From Fusibacillus kribbianus (GTDB lineage: Bacteria > Bacillota > Clostridia > Lachnospirales > Lachnospiraceae), in contig NZ_JASGBQ010000001.1 of NCBI RefSeq assembly GCF_030053595.1, positions 288,392 to 352,391 on the forward strand: 64,000 nucleotides of DNA, given 5' to 3'. Below the pieces are notes generated by a model. The model saw nothing but the letters and a program-made list of their open reading frames with translations, made no database searches and had not been told where the DNA came from. The translations under genes and the position numbers were made by a program. This document shows, one piece after another, positions 24,369 through 32,861 of this stretch. Numbering within the stretch: the first letter of the stretch is position 1; each line of letters starts with the position of its first letter.

Positions 24369-24878
24369 TCACTGACTGAATATAGCAGCTTTCCACTGAG
24401 CTGTCAGCTGTTCCAGGGAGCAGGCCGCGTTGGCCGGACTGGTGGAAGGCAGCCTCACTGCCTCCCGTCCCGTCTGTTCTTTCAGATATTTTTCGTACAG
24501 TGCATAGGCAGTTCCTCCGTTACAGAGGATTTTTCGGATGTCCGCAGTCTGCAGAATAGGCGACAGATCGTTTGGCACCACATGCTTAATGGTACTGTCA
24601 CTGGAGCCCTGGATCTCGCAGCTGGCGATCACATCCCAGACTGCCACCCGATGGGCCAGCAGAAACGCCTTCTTTTCCTCGATCGTCTCCGGTTCCGGCT
24701 CCCCCTCTCCAAAGACGGCCGTCAGCACCTTCCAGAACCTGTTTCTGGGATGATGATAAAAAAATCTTCCTTCCCTGGACTTTACCGATGGAAAGCTGCC
24801 CAGAATCAGGACCTCGGAATTTTCGTCAAAGACGGGTGGTATTTCATGGATCACCACCCCATCAGTCCCAGATGACAT
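24369..24878 (-). CDS. Uracil-DNA-glycosylase-superfamily enzyme (hypoxanthine/mismatch type)
   Basis: A 169-residue DNA repair enzyme of the MUG/hypoxanthine-DNA glycosylase group. Visible family features are LILGSFPSVKSRE near the N-terminus (the GxxPS loop), FYHHPRNRFWKVL, AVWDVIASCE, and LPSTSPANA near the C-terminus. It would excise deaminated bases such as hypoxanthine or uracil. The start at 24878 is set by AAAGGA just upstream and gives an overlap of 17 bases with the nitroreductase gene, so the two are one operon. Exact base specificity cannot be told from sequence alone. Confidence 0.85.
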   Translation of the reverse strand: MSSGTDGVVIHEIPPVFDENSEVLILGSFPSVKSREGRFFYHHPRNRFWKVLTAVFGEGEPEPETIEEKKAFLLAHRVAVWDVIASCEIQGSSDSTIKHVVPNDLSPILQTADIRKILCNGGTAYALYEKYLKEQTGREAVRLPSTSPANAACSLEQLTAQWKAAIFSQ

Positions 24879-25380
24879 AGTTTTCCTTTCTGACCTTAGC
24901 TGCCGGCAGAGGCCCGTCGCCGTAACCGATGATGCAATGGCCGATTCCCTCGTACCGGTCATCCAGTCCCCATTTTTTCAAAAGCTTTTTCCCTTCCTCC
25001 AAAGCAAAGACCTCCTTTGCCCGATGGATCCAGCAGGCTCCCAGCCCCAGGGCATGGGCCGCATTGAGAAGATTTCCCATCACCAGACTGCCGTCATAGA
25101 GATAGGTGGGAACGGTGCTGTCCGCCAATACCACGATCACCGTCGGCGCTCCATAAAAGGGATCGGAGGAAACACCCATAACAGCCGCATTCATGGAAGA
25201 AAGCTGCTTTACGGTCTCCGGATCCTGCACTGCCACCATCACCGGGGACTGACGGTTCATCCCTGTGGGCGCATTCATCCCTGCCTCCAGGACCTGGATC
25301 AGTTCATTTTTTGTAATCTGATCCGGTCTGTATTTTTTTACGCTTCGTCTTGTTTTTAAATCCTGTACGGTTTCCTTCAT
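24862..25380 (-). CDS. Nitroreductase-family FMN oxidoreductase
   Basis: A 172-residue NAD(P)H-dependent flavoprotein. The FMN-binding RRSVKKYRPDQI at residues 11-22, an APTGMNRQ loop near 38-45 and the C-terminal YGDGP stretch match the family. These enzymes act as dimers on quinones, nitro compounds or flavins; the physiological substrate is unknown. ATG 25380 has AGGAGG upstream. It heads a two-gene operon with the glycosylase. Confidence 0.88.
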   Translation of the reverse strand: MKETVQDLKTRRSVKKYRPDQITKNELIQVLEAGMNAPTGMNRQSPVMVAVQDPETVKQLSSMNAAVMGVSSDPFYGAPTVIVVLADSTVPTYLYDGSLVMGNLLNAAHALGLGACWIHRAKEVFALEEGKKLLKKWGLDDRYEGIGHCIIGYGDGPLPAAKVRKENYVIWD

Positions 25381-25404
25381 AGCATATGTCCTCCTGCAGT
25401 TTTT

Positions 25405-25458
25405 GTACCGGCTCCCAAACAATTTCGGAACCGGTACGCTGTTTCTTGTATCAGTATA
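25405..25458 (-). promoter_or_regulatory. Promoter and leader inverted repeat of the nitroreductase operon
   Basis: Extended -10 TGA-TATACT on the minus strand (hexamer 25453-25458), -35 poor. In the leader GTACCGG (25405-25411) and CCGGTAC (25431-25437) form a 7-base inverted repeat with extra inner pairs. No T-run follows before the ribosome site, so it may be an operator or a leader hairpin rather than a terminator. Confidence 0.5.
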
Positions 25459-25480
25459 TCACAGATACCCAACATTTTCA

Positions 25481-25509
25481 TTGAGTTTTGCGGTGCGCTG
25501 GCTTATAAT
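25481..25509 (+). promoter_or_regulatory. Promoter of the NYN-domain gene
   Basis: TTGAGT (25481-25486), 17 bases, TATAAT (25504-25509). The leader is about 85 bases. Confidence 0.75.
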
Positions 25510-25601
25510 GATAAAAACAGCTCTGAGATTTCATTCCGATAAAGGTTTTACCTGTTCCCGACAGCTTTTTGATTATATTATGAAACGGAGGCATACCTTT
25601 T

Positions 25602-26432
25602 GTGAGCAAAGATCTGAAACTCGCTATACTCATTGATGCAGACAACATTTCCGAAAAGTACATCAAGATCATTCTGGACGAATCTTCCAAATGCGGCATT
25701 GCCACCTACAAAAGAATCTACGGCGACTGGACCAATCCCCAGCTGACCTCCTGGAAGCGGGTACTTCTGGATAATTCCATCATTCCCATTCAGCAGTACG
25801 GCTACACCACCGGAAAAAGCTCCACGGACTCCGCCATGATCATCGACGCCATGGATATCCTCTATTCCGGCACTGTCGACGGCTTTTGCCTGGCCTCCTC
25901 GGACAGTGATTTCACAAGACTGGCTGCCCGTCTGCGGGAATCCGGTATGCAGGTCATCGGTATGGGCGAGAGCAAAACGCCCAAGCCCTTTATCTCCGCC
26001 TGCAATCAGTTCAAATATCTGGATATTCTCCTTGCCAGCGGACACGCAGGTGCGGAGCCGGAAACAGAGGCTGCTCCCGACCCGGACAAGTCTCCCTCTC
26101 CCGCCAAAAAAGGAAAGGGCTCCGCTCCCAAAAAGTCAGCAAAGCCCAAGGCTTCAGAGCCGGAGCCTCAGACAAATCTCAACATGATCAAAAAAGCCAT
26201 TCTTGCCCTGGCTGAGGAGTGCTCCGACGACGACGGATGGATCTTTTCCGCAGAGCTGGGCAATCAGCTGGCCAAACGGTTCCCCGATTTCGACGTGAGA
26301 AATTTCGGTTTTTCCAAATTCACTCCTTTCATCAATTCGCTGGGGCTTTTCGAGATCAAAAAGAATCAGGCCGGTCCCAACAACAATATTCAGCTGGTCT
26401 ATTATAAAATCAAAGAATGGGAACGAAAATAA
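25602..26432 (+). CDS. NYN-domain (PIN-like) putative RNase with C-terminal OST-HTH/LOTUS domain
   Basis: A 276-residue soluble protein. The NYN domain (about 5-145) has the acidic residues of PIN-like nucleases: ILIDADN (D12, D14), TDSAMIIDAMD, and SSDSDF. A Pro/Lys/Ala-rich linker (about 150-190) leads to an OST-HTH/LOTUS-type domain (about 195-275) with GWIFSAELGNQLAKRFPDFD and GFSKFTPFI. The family is linked to RNA cleavage or binding; in bacteria the targets are unknown. The GTG start has GGAGG ten bases upstream. Confidence 0.88.
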   Translation: MSKDLKLAILIDADNISEKYIKIILDESSKCGIATYKRIYGDWTNPQLTSWKRVLLDNSIIPIQQYGYTTGKSSTDSAMIIDAMDILYSGTVDGFCLASSDSDFTRLAARLRESGMQVIGMGESKTPKPFISACNQFKYLDILLASGHAGAEPETEAAPDPDKSPSPAKKGKGSAPKKSAKPKASEPEPQTNLNMIKKAILALAEECSDDDGWIFSAELGNQLAKRFPDFDVRNFGFSKFTPFINSLGLFEIKKNQAGPNNNIQLVYYKIKEWERK

Positions 26433-26437
26433 AAGAC

Positions 26438-26465
26438 GGCGCCGGTTTTGTCCGGTGCCTCTTTC
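26438..26465. terminator. Bidirectional terminator between NYN gene and aldehyde dehydrogenase
   Basis: GGCGCCGG (26438-26445) pairs with CCGGTGCC (26452-26459) with one wobble. Pyrimidine-rich TCTTTCTC follows on the plus strand; on the minus strand GTCTTTTATTTT follows. It serves two convergent genes. Confidence 0.7.
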
Positions 26466-27836
26466 TCATTTCAGAAACAGTCTCAAAAGCTTCTTTTTGT
26501 TCTCCGTATACGGCTGATAACGGATGGGCAGATCGATCCAGTTGTATTTCTTTACAATACTCTTCTCATGACTGAAGGTATCAAAGCTCTTTCGCCCATG
26601 GTAATTTCCCATGCCGCTGTTGCCCACACCGCCGAAGGGCATGCGGGAGGTGGCCAGGTGAATGATCGTATCGTTGATGCAGCCGCCGCCGAAGCTTAAG
26701 GAGGAAAGCAGCCGTTTTTCCCGCTCCTTATCCCGCGTGAAGATATAGCAGGCCAGCGGTTTTTCCCGTTCCTTCACAAACTGCTCCGCCTCGGAAAGCT
26801 CCCGGAAGGAAAGGACCGGAAGCAGAGGGCCGAAGATCTCCTCCTTCATAACAGGAGAATCCGCCGTCACCAGGTCAAGGACTGTGGGAGCGATCTGAAG
26901 TGTCTCCGGATTTTTGTCTCCGCCTATCCGCACGTGCTCTCCCTCCATCAGACCGCAGAGCCTGTCAAAATGCTTTTCATTGATGATCTTTGGATAGCCG
27001 GGATTTTCAAGAGGCCGTTCCCCATACATTTTGGCGACAGTTTTTACAAAAAGCCCCAGAAATTCTTCCTTTACCGACTCCTGGATCAGAAGATAATCCG
27101 GCGCCACGCAGGTCTGTCCGGCATTCAAAAGCTTGCCGAAGGCCAGCCTCTTTGCTGCTGTTTTCAGGTCTGCAGTCTCATCAATGATGCAGGGGCTTTT
27201 TCCTCCCAGCTCCAGCGTCACCGGAGTCAGATGGCGGGCAGCCTTTTCCATGACCAGCTTTCCCACCTTCACTCCGCCGGTAAAGAAAATATAATCGAAC
27301 CTCTGCTCCAGAAGAGCCGCGTTCTCCTCACGTCCGCCCTCCACAACAGTCACATACTCCGGAGGGAAGACGGCTTCCGCCAGCTCCTTAATCACCGCAG
27401 AAACAGCCGGTGCATAAACGGACGGCTTCAGAACGCAGCAATTGCCCGCCGCAATGGCTCCCACCAGAGGCTCCATGCACAACATAAAGGGGTAGTTCCA
27501 GGGCGACATGACCAGCGTCACTCCGTAAGGCTCCGGCATCACAAAGCTTTTCCCGTGGAACTGTGCCAAAGGAGTCCGCTTTCTTTTTGGCCGGGCATAG
27601 CTCTTCAGGTGCCGCTTCATATAGCCAAGCTCAGACAGGGTCAGCCCCGTTTCCGTCATATAGGACTCCATGTCCGATTTATTCAGATCCTTTTTCAGCG
27701 CATCATGAATCTGCGCCTCCCGCGCTTTAATTTCCCGTTCCAGCCTGTCAAGAGCGCTCAAACGAAAAGCCACAGGTTTGGTTACACCTGTGGCAAAGTA
27801 ATCGCGCTGTTGTTTAACAAGTGCCGCAATGTCCAC
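26466..27836 (-). CDS. Aldehyde dehydrogenase (class 3-like, NAD(P)+-dependent)
   Basis: A 456-residue enzyme oxidising aldehydes to acids. SPWNYPF (111-117), LELGGKSP (208-215, general base E209) and NAGQTCVAP with nucleophile C243 are all present; the length and C-terminal hydrophobic region (KKKLLRLFLK) resemble fatty-aldehyde/class 3 members. GTG start, with GGAGGG contributed by the last codons of YjbQ three bases upstream, so it is coupled to that gene. The substrate is unknown. Confidence 0.92.
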   Translation of the reverse strand: MDIAALVKQQRDYFATGVTKPVAFRLSALDRLEREIKAREAQIHDALKKDLNKSDMESYMTETGLTLSELGYMKRHLKSYARPKRKRTPLAQFHGKSFVMPEPYGVTLVMSPWNYPFMLCMEPLVGAIAAGNCCVLKPSVYAPAVSAVIKELAEAVFPPEYVTVVEGGREENAALLEQRFDYIFFTGGVKVGKLVMEKAARHLTPVTLELGGKSPCIIDETADLKTAAKRLAFGKLLNAGQTCVAPDYLLIQESVKEEFLGLFVKTVAKMYGERPLENPGYPKIINEKHFDRLCGLMEGEHVRIGGDKNPETLQIAPTVLDLVTADSPVMKEEIFGPLLPVLSFRELSEAEQFVKEREKPLACYIFTRDKEREKRLLSSLSFGGGCINDTIIHLATSRMPFGGVGNSGMGNYHGRKSFDTFSHEKSIVKKYNWIDLPIRYQPYTENKKKLLRLFLK

Positions 27837-27839
27837 TTT

Positions 27840-28244
27840 TCAGCCCTCCATTACTTTTACGTAGAAGGTCCTCTGTCTCGGCCCGTCAAATTCGCAAAGA
27901 TACAGATCCTGCCACACGCCGAGAATCATCTCGCCCTCCTCTAAGATCAGCGTCACGGAGGCTCCCATGGTGGAAGCCTTCACGTGCGCATGAGAATTGC
28001 CTTCATAATGACGGTACCGGATATCCTTTGTCGGATACGCCTGCTCCAGGGCATACATCATATCCAGCACCACATCCGGATCTGCATTTTCATTGATGGT
28101 CAGCCCTGCCGTGGTATGGGGACAGTGGATCACGACAATGCCGTTTCGGATGCCGCTCTCCTTCACGTCCTTCTTTACCGTCTCGGTGATTTTCACCATA
28201 TCCCGCCGTTCAGAAATAATGATATTATGCTTGAAGAAATTCAT
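27840..28244 (-). CDS. YjbQ/UPF0047 family protein
   Basis: A 134-residue soluble protein of the YjbQ family, which has shown secondary thiamine-phosphate synthase activity in Escherichia coli; the native role is unsettled. Conserved HCPHTTAGLTINENADPDV and GNSHAHVKA supply the His/Asp cluster of the active site, and WQDLYLCEFDGPRQR closes the domain. It lies 26 bases after the NhaC gene and directly before the aldehyde dehydrogenase, so it may be part of one transcript. Confidence 0.9.
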   Translation of the reverse strand: MNFFKHNIIISERRDMVKITETVKKDVKESGIRNGIVVIHCPHTTAGLTINENADPDVVLDMMYALEQAYPTKDIRYRHYEGNSHAHVKASTMGASVTLILEEGEMILGVWQDLYLCEFDGPRQRTFYVKVMEG

Positions 28245-28270
28245 GGTTCTCCCTCCAGTACCTCAGATGA

Positions 28271-29755
28271 TCAGGCCGTCTTTGCCTTTTTACCAAGAAT
28301 CGTCACTACCACAAAGAGTGCGGCAAGACCAACAAGCGTTCCGATCCAGCCGTTTCCTGCAATACCGCCTGCGAGGAAACCAACGAAACAGCAGGCAGAC
28401 ACGGTCATGGCATAAGGAATCTGAGTCGATACGTGATTGATATGATTGCACTGGGCTCCTGCAGAAGCCAGGATCGTCGTATCAGAAATGGGTGAAATGT
28501 GGTCACCGCATACAGCACCGGCCAGAATCGCAGCCGTAGTAAGTGCAAGCATGCTGATGTTGCCGGTTCCGAGAACCTCAACCGCAATGGGGATCAGGAT
28601 GCCGAAGGTTCCCCAGGAGGTACCGGTCGCAAAAGCAAGGCCGTTTGCAACGGCATACATGATGGCAGGAAGCAGCATGCCCACCAGTGCGCTGCCGCCC
28701 ACAACAGAGCCTACAAAGCCGCCGATGTTCAGATAATCTGCGTTGCAGATCCCGGACAGCGTCCAGGCCAGACAGAGGATCATGATGGCGGGAGTCATGG
28801 CCTTGAAGCCTTCTACAAAGCTTGCGCAGAATTCCCGGAAGGTGATGATCTTTCTGGGAAGATACAGGATAAAGGTCACAACCAGAGTAAAGAAGGAACC
28901 AAGCACCAGGCTTCGCGCTGAGCTGCAGTTTGCAAAAGCATCGATGATATTTGCCCCTTCCAGGATTCCGCCGGTATAAAGCATGGCAGCAATACAGAAT
29001 ACGATCAGCACCGCGATGGGAATAATCAGATCGAGGACCTTTCCCTTTCCGCTGATTTCCATATCCTGATCTGCAGTGGTCTCCTCACCCTCGACAGCGA
29101 TCTTTGCCTCATATTTTCTCATGGTTCCGTAATCAATGTTCCGAACAATGATGTAGATCATGAAAAGGATGGTCAGGATCGCGTACAGGTTAAAGGGAAT
29201 GGTCCGCAAAAACAGATTGAAGCCGTCAATGCCGCAGTCCTCCGGCAGGGAGGAACCGACAGCAGCCGCCCAGCTGGAAATGGGAGCAATGATGCAGACC
29301 GGAGCAGCCGTCGCATCAATAATGTAAGCTAACTTTGCGCGGCTTACTTTGTACTTATCGGTTACAGGACGCATCACCGTACCAACGGTCAGGCAGTTGA
29401 AATAATCATCCACAAAAATCAGGGAACCCAGAAGAACCGTGGATAACTGTGCGCCCTTTTTAGATTTAATAGCCCTGGATGCCCAGTTTCCGTAGGCTTT
29501 GGATGCTCCCGATTTGGTGATGAGGGCAACGAGAATTCCCAGCAGCACCAGGAAGATCAGGATATCGGCGTTTCCTCCGATTTTTTCTCCCATGATGGTA
29601 AACGTGGTATCCACCGTCGTCAGCGGGTTGAAGCCCGTAAATAAAAGTGCGCCGGCCAGGATACCGATCAGAAGTGACAGATAAACTTCCTTGGTGATCA
29701 ATGCCAGCGCGATTGCCACGATAGGCGGCAGCAGCGCCCATGCTGTTCCAGACAT
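28271..29755 (-). CDS. NhaC-family Na+/H+ antiporter
   Basis: A 494-residue polytopic membrane protein with about 11-12 hydrophobic segments. FVDDYFNCLTVG, CIIAPISSWAAA and GDHISPISDTTILASAGAQCNH are typical of NhaC-type exchangers. It probably swaps Na+ for H+; some relatives are amino-acid or malate/lactate exchangers, so substrate is not certain. The ATG follows the zinc-ribbon stop by one base, with the GGAGGAG ribosome site formed by the last two codons of that gene. Confidence 0.9.
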   Translation of the reverse strand: MSGTAWALLPPIVAIALALITKEVYLSLLIGILAGALLFTGFNPLTTVDTTFTIMGEKIGGNADILIFLVLLGILVALITKSGASKAYGNWASRAIKSKKGAQLSTVLLGSLIFVDDYFNCLTVGTVMRPVTDKYKVSRAKLAYIIDATAAPVCIIAPISSWAAAVGSSLPEDCGIDGFNLFLRTIPFNLYAILTILFMIYIIVRNIDYGTMRKYEAKIAVEGEETTADQDMEISGKGKVLDLIIPIAVLIVFCIAAMLYTGGILEGANIIDAFANCSSARSLVLGSFFTLVVTFILYLPRKIITFREFCASFVEGFKAMTPAIMILCLAWTLSGICNADYLNIGGFVGSVVGGSALVGMLLPAIMYAVANGLAFATGTSWGTFGILIPIAVEVLGTGNISMLALTTAAILAGAVCGDHISPISDTTILASAGAQCNHINHVSTQIPYAMTVSACCFVGFLAGGIAGNGWIGTLVGLAALFVVVTILGKKAKTA

Positions 29756-29756
29756 A

Positions 29757-29984
29757 TTACTCCTCCTTTGTCACAAATAGATTGCCTTTTTTATATTTAT
29801 CCTCCCCCGTCTGCAGCCACTCCTCCGATATCTGTTTCCGCTCCTCCTCACTGAGCTCCACCCAGGCTTCATAGGTGACAGCAAGAGTGTCCATGGAAGT
29901 CCCGCAAATGGGACACTCCGCCTTCAGAAATTTTGATACCAGTCTTGTCCTTCCACATCCGGGACATATAAATATCCGAATCAC
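29757..29984 (-). CDS. Small zinc-ribbon protein upstream of NhaC
   Basis: A 75-residue soluble protein with two CxxC knuckles (CPGCGRTR at 8-15 and CPICG near 25-29) and an acidic C-terminus with WVELSEEERKQI. No known function. It starts with GTG behind GGGAG and is coupled to NhaC. It could be an accessory or regulatory partner, but nothing beyond the operon supports that. Confidence 0.75.
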   Translation of the reverse strand: MIRIFICPGCGRTRLVSKFLKAECPICGTSMDTLAVTYEAWVELSEEERKQISEEWLQTGEDKYKKGNLFVTKEE

Positions 29985-30084
29985 GTTACTCCCTCGTCCG
30001 AACCGGTTTTTTCTGTCTCATACACTCCGGTCCACCTTTACTGAAGCTCCTGCCCGATCATATTCCGAATCACCGGCAGGTAAA

Positions 30085-30152
30085 AGGCCTTCCAGGTAAA
30101 AACCCGGAAGGCCTGGCTGTCTTTATTATACCAGAACATTGTGAGATTACAA
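30085..30152 (-). promoter_or_regulatory. Promoter followed at once by a 9-base hairpin, before zinc ribbon/NhaC
   Basis: Minus strand: TTGTAA (30147-30152), 16 bases, TATAAT (30125-30130). Immediately downstream AGGCCTTCC (30106-30114 read on minus) and GGAAGGCCT (30085-30093) form a 9-base perfect stem with TTTTACC after it. The stem may simply be the terminator of the upstream flavoprotein gene, or a 5' hairpin or attenuator of the NhaC transcript; the two readings conflict. Confidence 0.5.
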
Positions 30153-30190
30153 GTGTAAATAATTTTCTGTTAACAGAAGCAAAATACCGC

Positions 30191-31594
30191 TTATCTGTTT
30201 GGCTGACCGATATGGCGGATGTTCGTGTATTCGGCAATATCTCTGTCCGTTGTGACAAGATTGTCAACAGACAATCCATGGACCGACCGGTTCCCGGTCA
30301 CTCTGGCAAAGGTCCGAAGTTCATCCAGCGATACATTCAGGAAATTGGCCACTCTCTGGGCAGCCGCATCCTCCTTAAGCCGTTTTCGCAGCTCCGGATC
30401 CTGGGTGGCAACTCCAACCGGGCAGTTTCCGGTTCCGCAGATCCGGTACTGCTGGCAGGCAGCGGCGATCAGCCCCGCACTTGCGATGGCAACGGCATCA
30501 GCGCCCATGGCCAGGGCCTTGGCAAAATCAGCCGATACCCGGAGACCTCCGGTAATAACAAGAGAAATATCGGAGCCCACCGAATCCAGATACTTTCTTG
30601 CGCGGTACAGCGCATAAATGGTAGGAATCGTGGTTGCCTCCCTGAGAAGCAGCGGGCTGGAGCCTGTCGCGCCTCCTCTGCCGTCAATGGTAATAAAATC
30701 AGGGCCTGCAAACACACAGTACTCCAGATCCCGTTCAATGTTCCCGGCTGCGATCTTGATCCCGATGGGGCGTCCCTCAGAACGCCGGCGGAGCATATCC
30801 ACCATTTCCCGAAGATCCTCTTTGGAATTCAGCTCCGGAAATTTGCTGGGACTCTGAATATCTTCTCCCACTTTCTTTCCCCGGATCGCAGCGATTTCCG
30901 CCGTCACCTTTTCCCCGGGAAGATGGCCGCCCATTCCCGGTTTGGTGCCCTGGCCGATCTTAATTTCTATGGCATCGGAGGAGCGAAGATTTTCATCCGT
31001 CACACTGTACTTATTGGGAATATATTCAAATATGTATTTATAGGAAGCTTCCTTTTCCTCCGGCAGAATACCTCCCTCGCCGCTGCACATGGCCGTTTTT
31101 GCCATAGCAGAGCCCTTGGCCAGTGCAACCTTCACCTCCTTCGACAGTGCGCCGAAGGACATATGAGAAATATAGACGGGGCTGTCCAGAACCATGGGTT
31201 TCTTTGCATGGCGGCCGATCACGGTGACCGTATCCACCTCATCATCGTCATTCAGCGGCGGCGGATTCAGCTGGGCGCCAAGAAGCAGAATATCATCCCA
31301 GTTTGGCATAGGCATCCTTGTTCCCATGGAACCTCCGATGGATCTTCCTGTCACCGCCATTTCATGGATCTCCGCCATATACCGGCAGGAAGCATCATGC
31401 CGGCTCGTGGCACTGTCATAATCCAGGCTGCCCGAATATGCTTTTGCCGTGGTCTTTCCTCCCTCCGGTTCCACGGGGACCAGATTGGAAACCGGCAGCT
31501 TGCAGACCGGACAGCATTCCAGTTCAGAAACCGGCCGGCCCTCCTTCTCTTCATCATAAATTGCACCGCAGATGACACATTTGTAAATTGCCAT
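30191..31594 (-). CDS. Rubredoxin-like plus glutamate-synthase-type FMN/Fe-S flavoprotein
   Basis: A 467-residue protein. An N-terminal rubredoxin-like domain (about 1-40) with CVIC and CPVC knuckles is followed by a glutamate synthase central/FMN domain. GGLRVSADFAKALAMGADAV is part of the FMN/phosphate-binding barrel, and CQQYRICGTGNCPVGVATQ carries the three Cys that hold a 3Fe-4S cluster in glutamate synthases. There is no glutamine amidotransferase domain. It is an archaeal-type or stand-alone GltB-like protein; the electron donor is probably delivered through the rubredoxin domain. Substrate not established. Confidence 0.87.
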   Translation of the reverse strand: MAIYKCVICGAIYDEEKEGRPVSELECCPVCKLPVSNLVPVEPEGGKTTAKAYSGSLDYDSATSRHDASCRYMAEIHEMAVTGRSIGGSMGTRMPMPNWDDILLLGAQLNPPPLNDDDEVDTVTVIGRHAKKPMVLDSPVYISHMSFGALSKEVKVALAKGSAMAKTAMCSGEGGILPEEKEASYKYIFEYIPNKYSVTDENLRSSDAIEIKIGQGTKPGMGGHLPGEKVTAEIAAIRGKKVGEDIQSPSKFPELNSKEDLREMVDMLRRRSEGRPIGIKIAAGNIERDLEYCVFAGPDFITIDGRGGATGSSPLLLREATTIPTIYALYRARKYLDSVGSDISLVITGGLRVSADFAKALAMGADAVAIASAGLIAAACQQYRICGTGNCPVGVATQDPELRKRLKEDAAAQRVANFLNVSLDELRTFARVTGNRSVHGLSVDNLVTTDRDIAEYTNIRHIGQPNR

Positions 31595-31651
31595 AAAATA
31601 CCTCCCACTTCCGACACATATTCTTCTATATTAATATTAGTATCTATTACT

Positions 31652-31679
31652 ATTATAGCAAAATATTCCGGTTCGTCAA
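31652..31679 (-). promoter_or_regulatory. Promoter of the GltB-like gene
   Basis: TTGACG (31674-31679), 16 bases, TATAAT (31652-31657), read on the minus strand. The leader is about 50 bases. Confidence 0.75.
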
Positions 31680-31713
31680 CAAAATCCTGTTATTTTCCGC
31701 CGCCAATTTCAAC

Positions 31714-31750
31714 AAAAAAATGGTACTCCGCATATTTCACGGAATACCAT
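31714..31750 (-). terminator. Terminator after prfA
   Basis: On the minus strand ATGGTATTCCG pairs with CGGAGTACCAT around a nine-base loop and is followed by seven T. Confidence 0.85.
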
Positions 31751-31790
31751 CCTTCCTGTCTGTAATTTTTTTCTATGAAACAGAAACGCC

Positions 31791-32861
31791 CTATTCGTTC
31801 ATTTTTGTCAGCTTTGCCGCCTGATCCGCCGCGATGCAGGCATCGATGATCTCCTGGATATCTCCGTTCATGATCTTGTCCAGCTTATAAAGCGTCAGGC
31901 CGATGCGGTGATCTGTGACACGTCCCTGAGGGAAATTGTAGGTGCGGATCTTTTCGGAACGGTCGCCGGTTCCGATCTGGCTCCGTCTTGCCTCAGCTTC
32001 CGCATCATGTGCCTTCTGGCATTCAATATCGTAAAGCTTTGCCCTGAGGAGCGCAAAGGCCTTGGCCTTGTTCTGAAGCTGTGACTTCTCTGTCTGGCTG
32101 TAGACCACGATGCCGGTGGGGTAATGGGTCAGACGCACCGCAGAGTCTGTCGTATTTACACACTGGCCGCCGTTTCCGGAGGCCCGCATCACATCGATTC
32201 GGATATCCTTCTCATCGATCTGCACATCCACCTCTTCTGCCTCAGGCATAACTGCCACCGTAATGGTGGAAGTGTGGATCCGGCCGCCGGACTCTGTCTC
32301 CGGTACCCGCTGTACCCGGTGAACGCCGGACTCATATTTCATCACCGAATAGGCTCCCTGTCCCTTGATCATAAAGGTAATGCTCTTCATACCGCCGATG
32401 CCGATCTCATCAGATTCCATCACCTCGATCTTCCAGCGCTTTGATTCCGCATAATGGGCATACATCCGGTAAATTTCCGCTGCAAACAGGGCTGCCTCGT
32501 CTCCGCCTGCACCTGCACGGATCTCCACGATAACATTCTTGTCATCATTGGGATCCTTTGGCAAAAGAAGCACCTTGAGCCGTTTCTCCAGCTCTGCGAT
32601 CTTCTCTTTGGCAGAGGAAAGCTCCTCCTTTAACATTTCGCGCATTTCCTCGTCGTTTTCCCCTTCCAGAAGCGAAAGACTGTCCTCGACGTCCTGTTTC
32701 GCTCCCTTATATTCCTTATAAGCCTCCACAATGGGAGTCAGATCCGTCTGCTCCTTCATGAGCTTCCGGAATCTTGCCTGATCCTCGACCACATAGGGAT
32801 TGTTTAATTCCTCCAGAATCTCCTCAAAACGGATCAGGATATCATCAAGCCTGTCAAACAT
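31791..32861 (-). CDS. prfA: Peptide chain release factor 1
   Basis: A 356-residue class I release factor that reads UAA/UAG. The GGQ motif is at 231-233, in the context [16 protein letters not shown]. The codon-recognition PxT is PET at 187-189, in [13 protein letters not shown], which marks RF1 rather than RF2. Full length for the family. The gene overlaps prmC by eight bases, and PrmC methylates the GGQ glutamine, so enzyme and substrate are made together. Confidence 0.97.
   Translation of the reverse strand: MFDRLDDILIRFEEILEELNNPYVVEDQARFRKLMKEQTDLTPIVEAYKEYKGAKQDVEDSLSLLEGENDEEMREMLKEELSSAKEKIAELEKRLKVLLLPKDPNDDKNVIVEIRAGAGGDEAALFAAEIYRMYAHYAESKRWKIEVMESDEIGIGGMKSITFMIKGQGAYSVMKYESGVHRVQRVPETESGGRIHTSTITVAVMPEAEEVDVQIDEKDIRIDVMRASGNGGQCVNTTDSAVRLTHYPTGIVVYSQTEKSQLQNKAKAFALLRAKLYDIECQKAHDAEAEARRSQIGTGDRSEKIRTYNFPQGRVTDHRIGLTLYKLDKIMNGDIQEIIDACIAADQAAKLTKMNE

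Noticed and set aside
31791-32861. GGQC instead of GGQH in release factor 1 as a defect
   Set aside because: The GGQ is intact and the following residue varies in Firmicutes; not a sign of loss of function.
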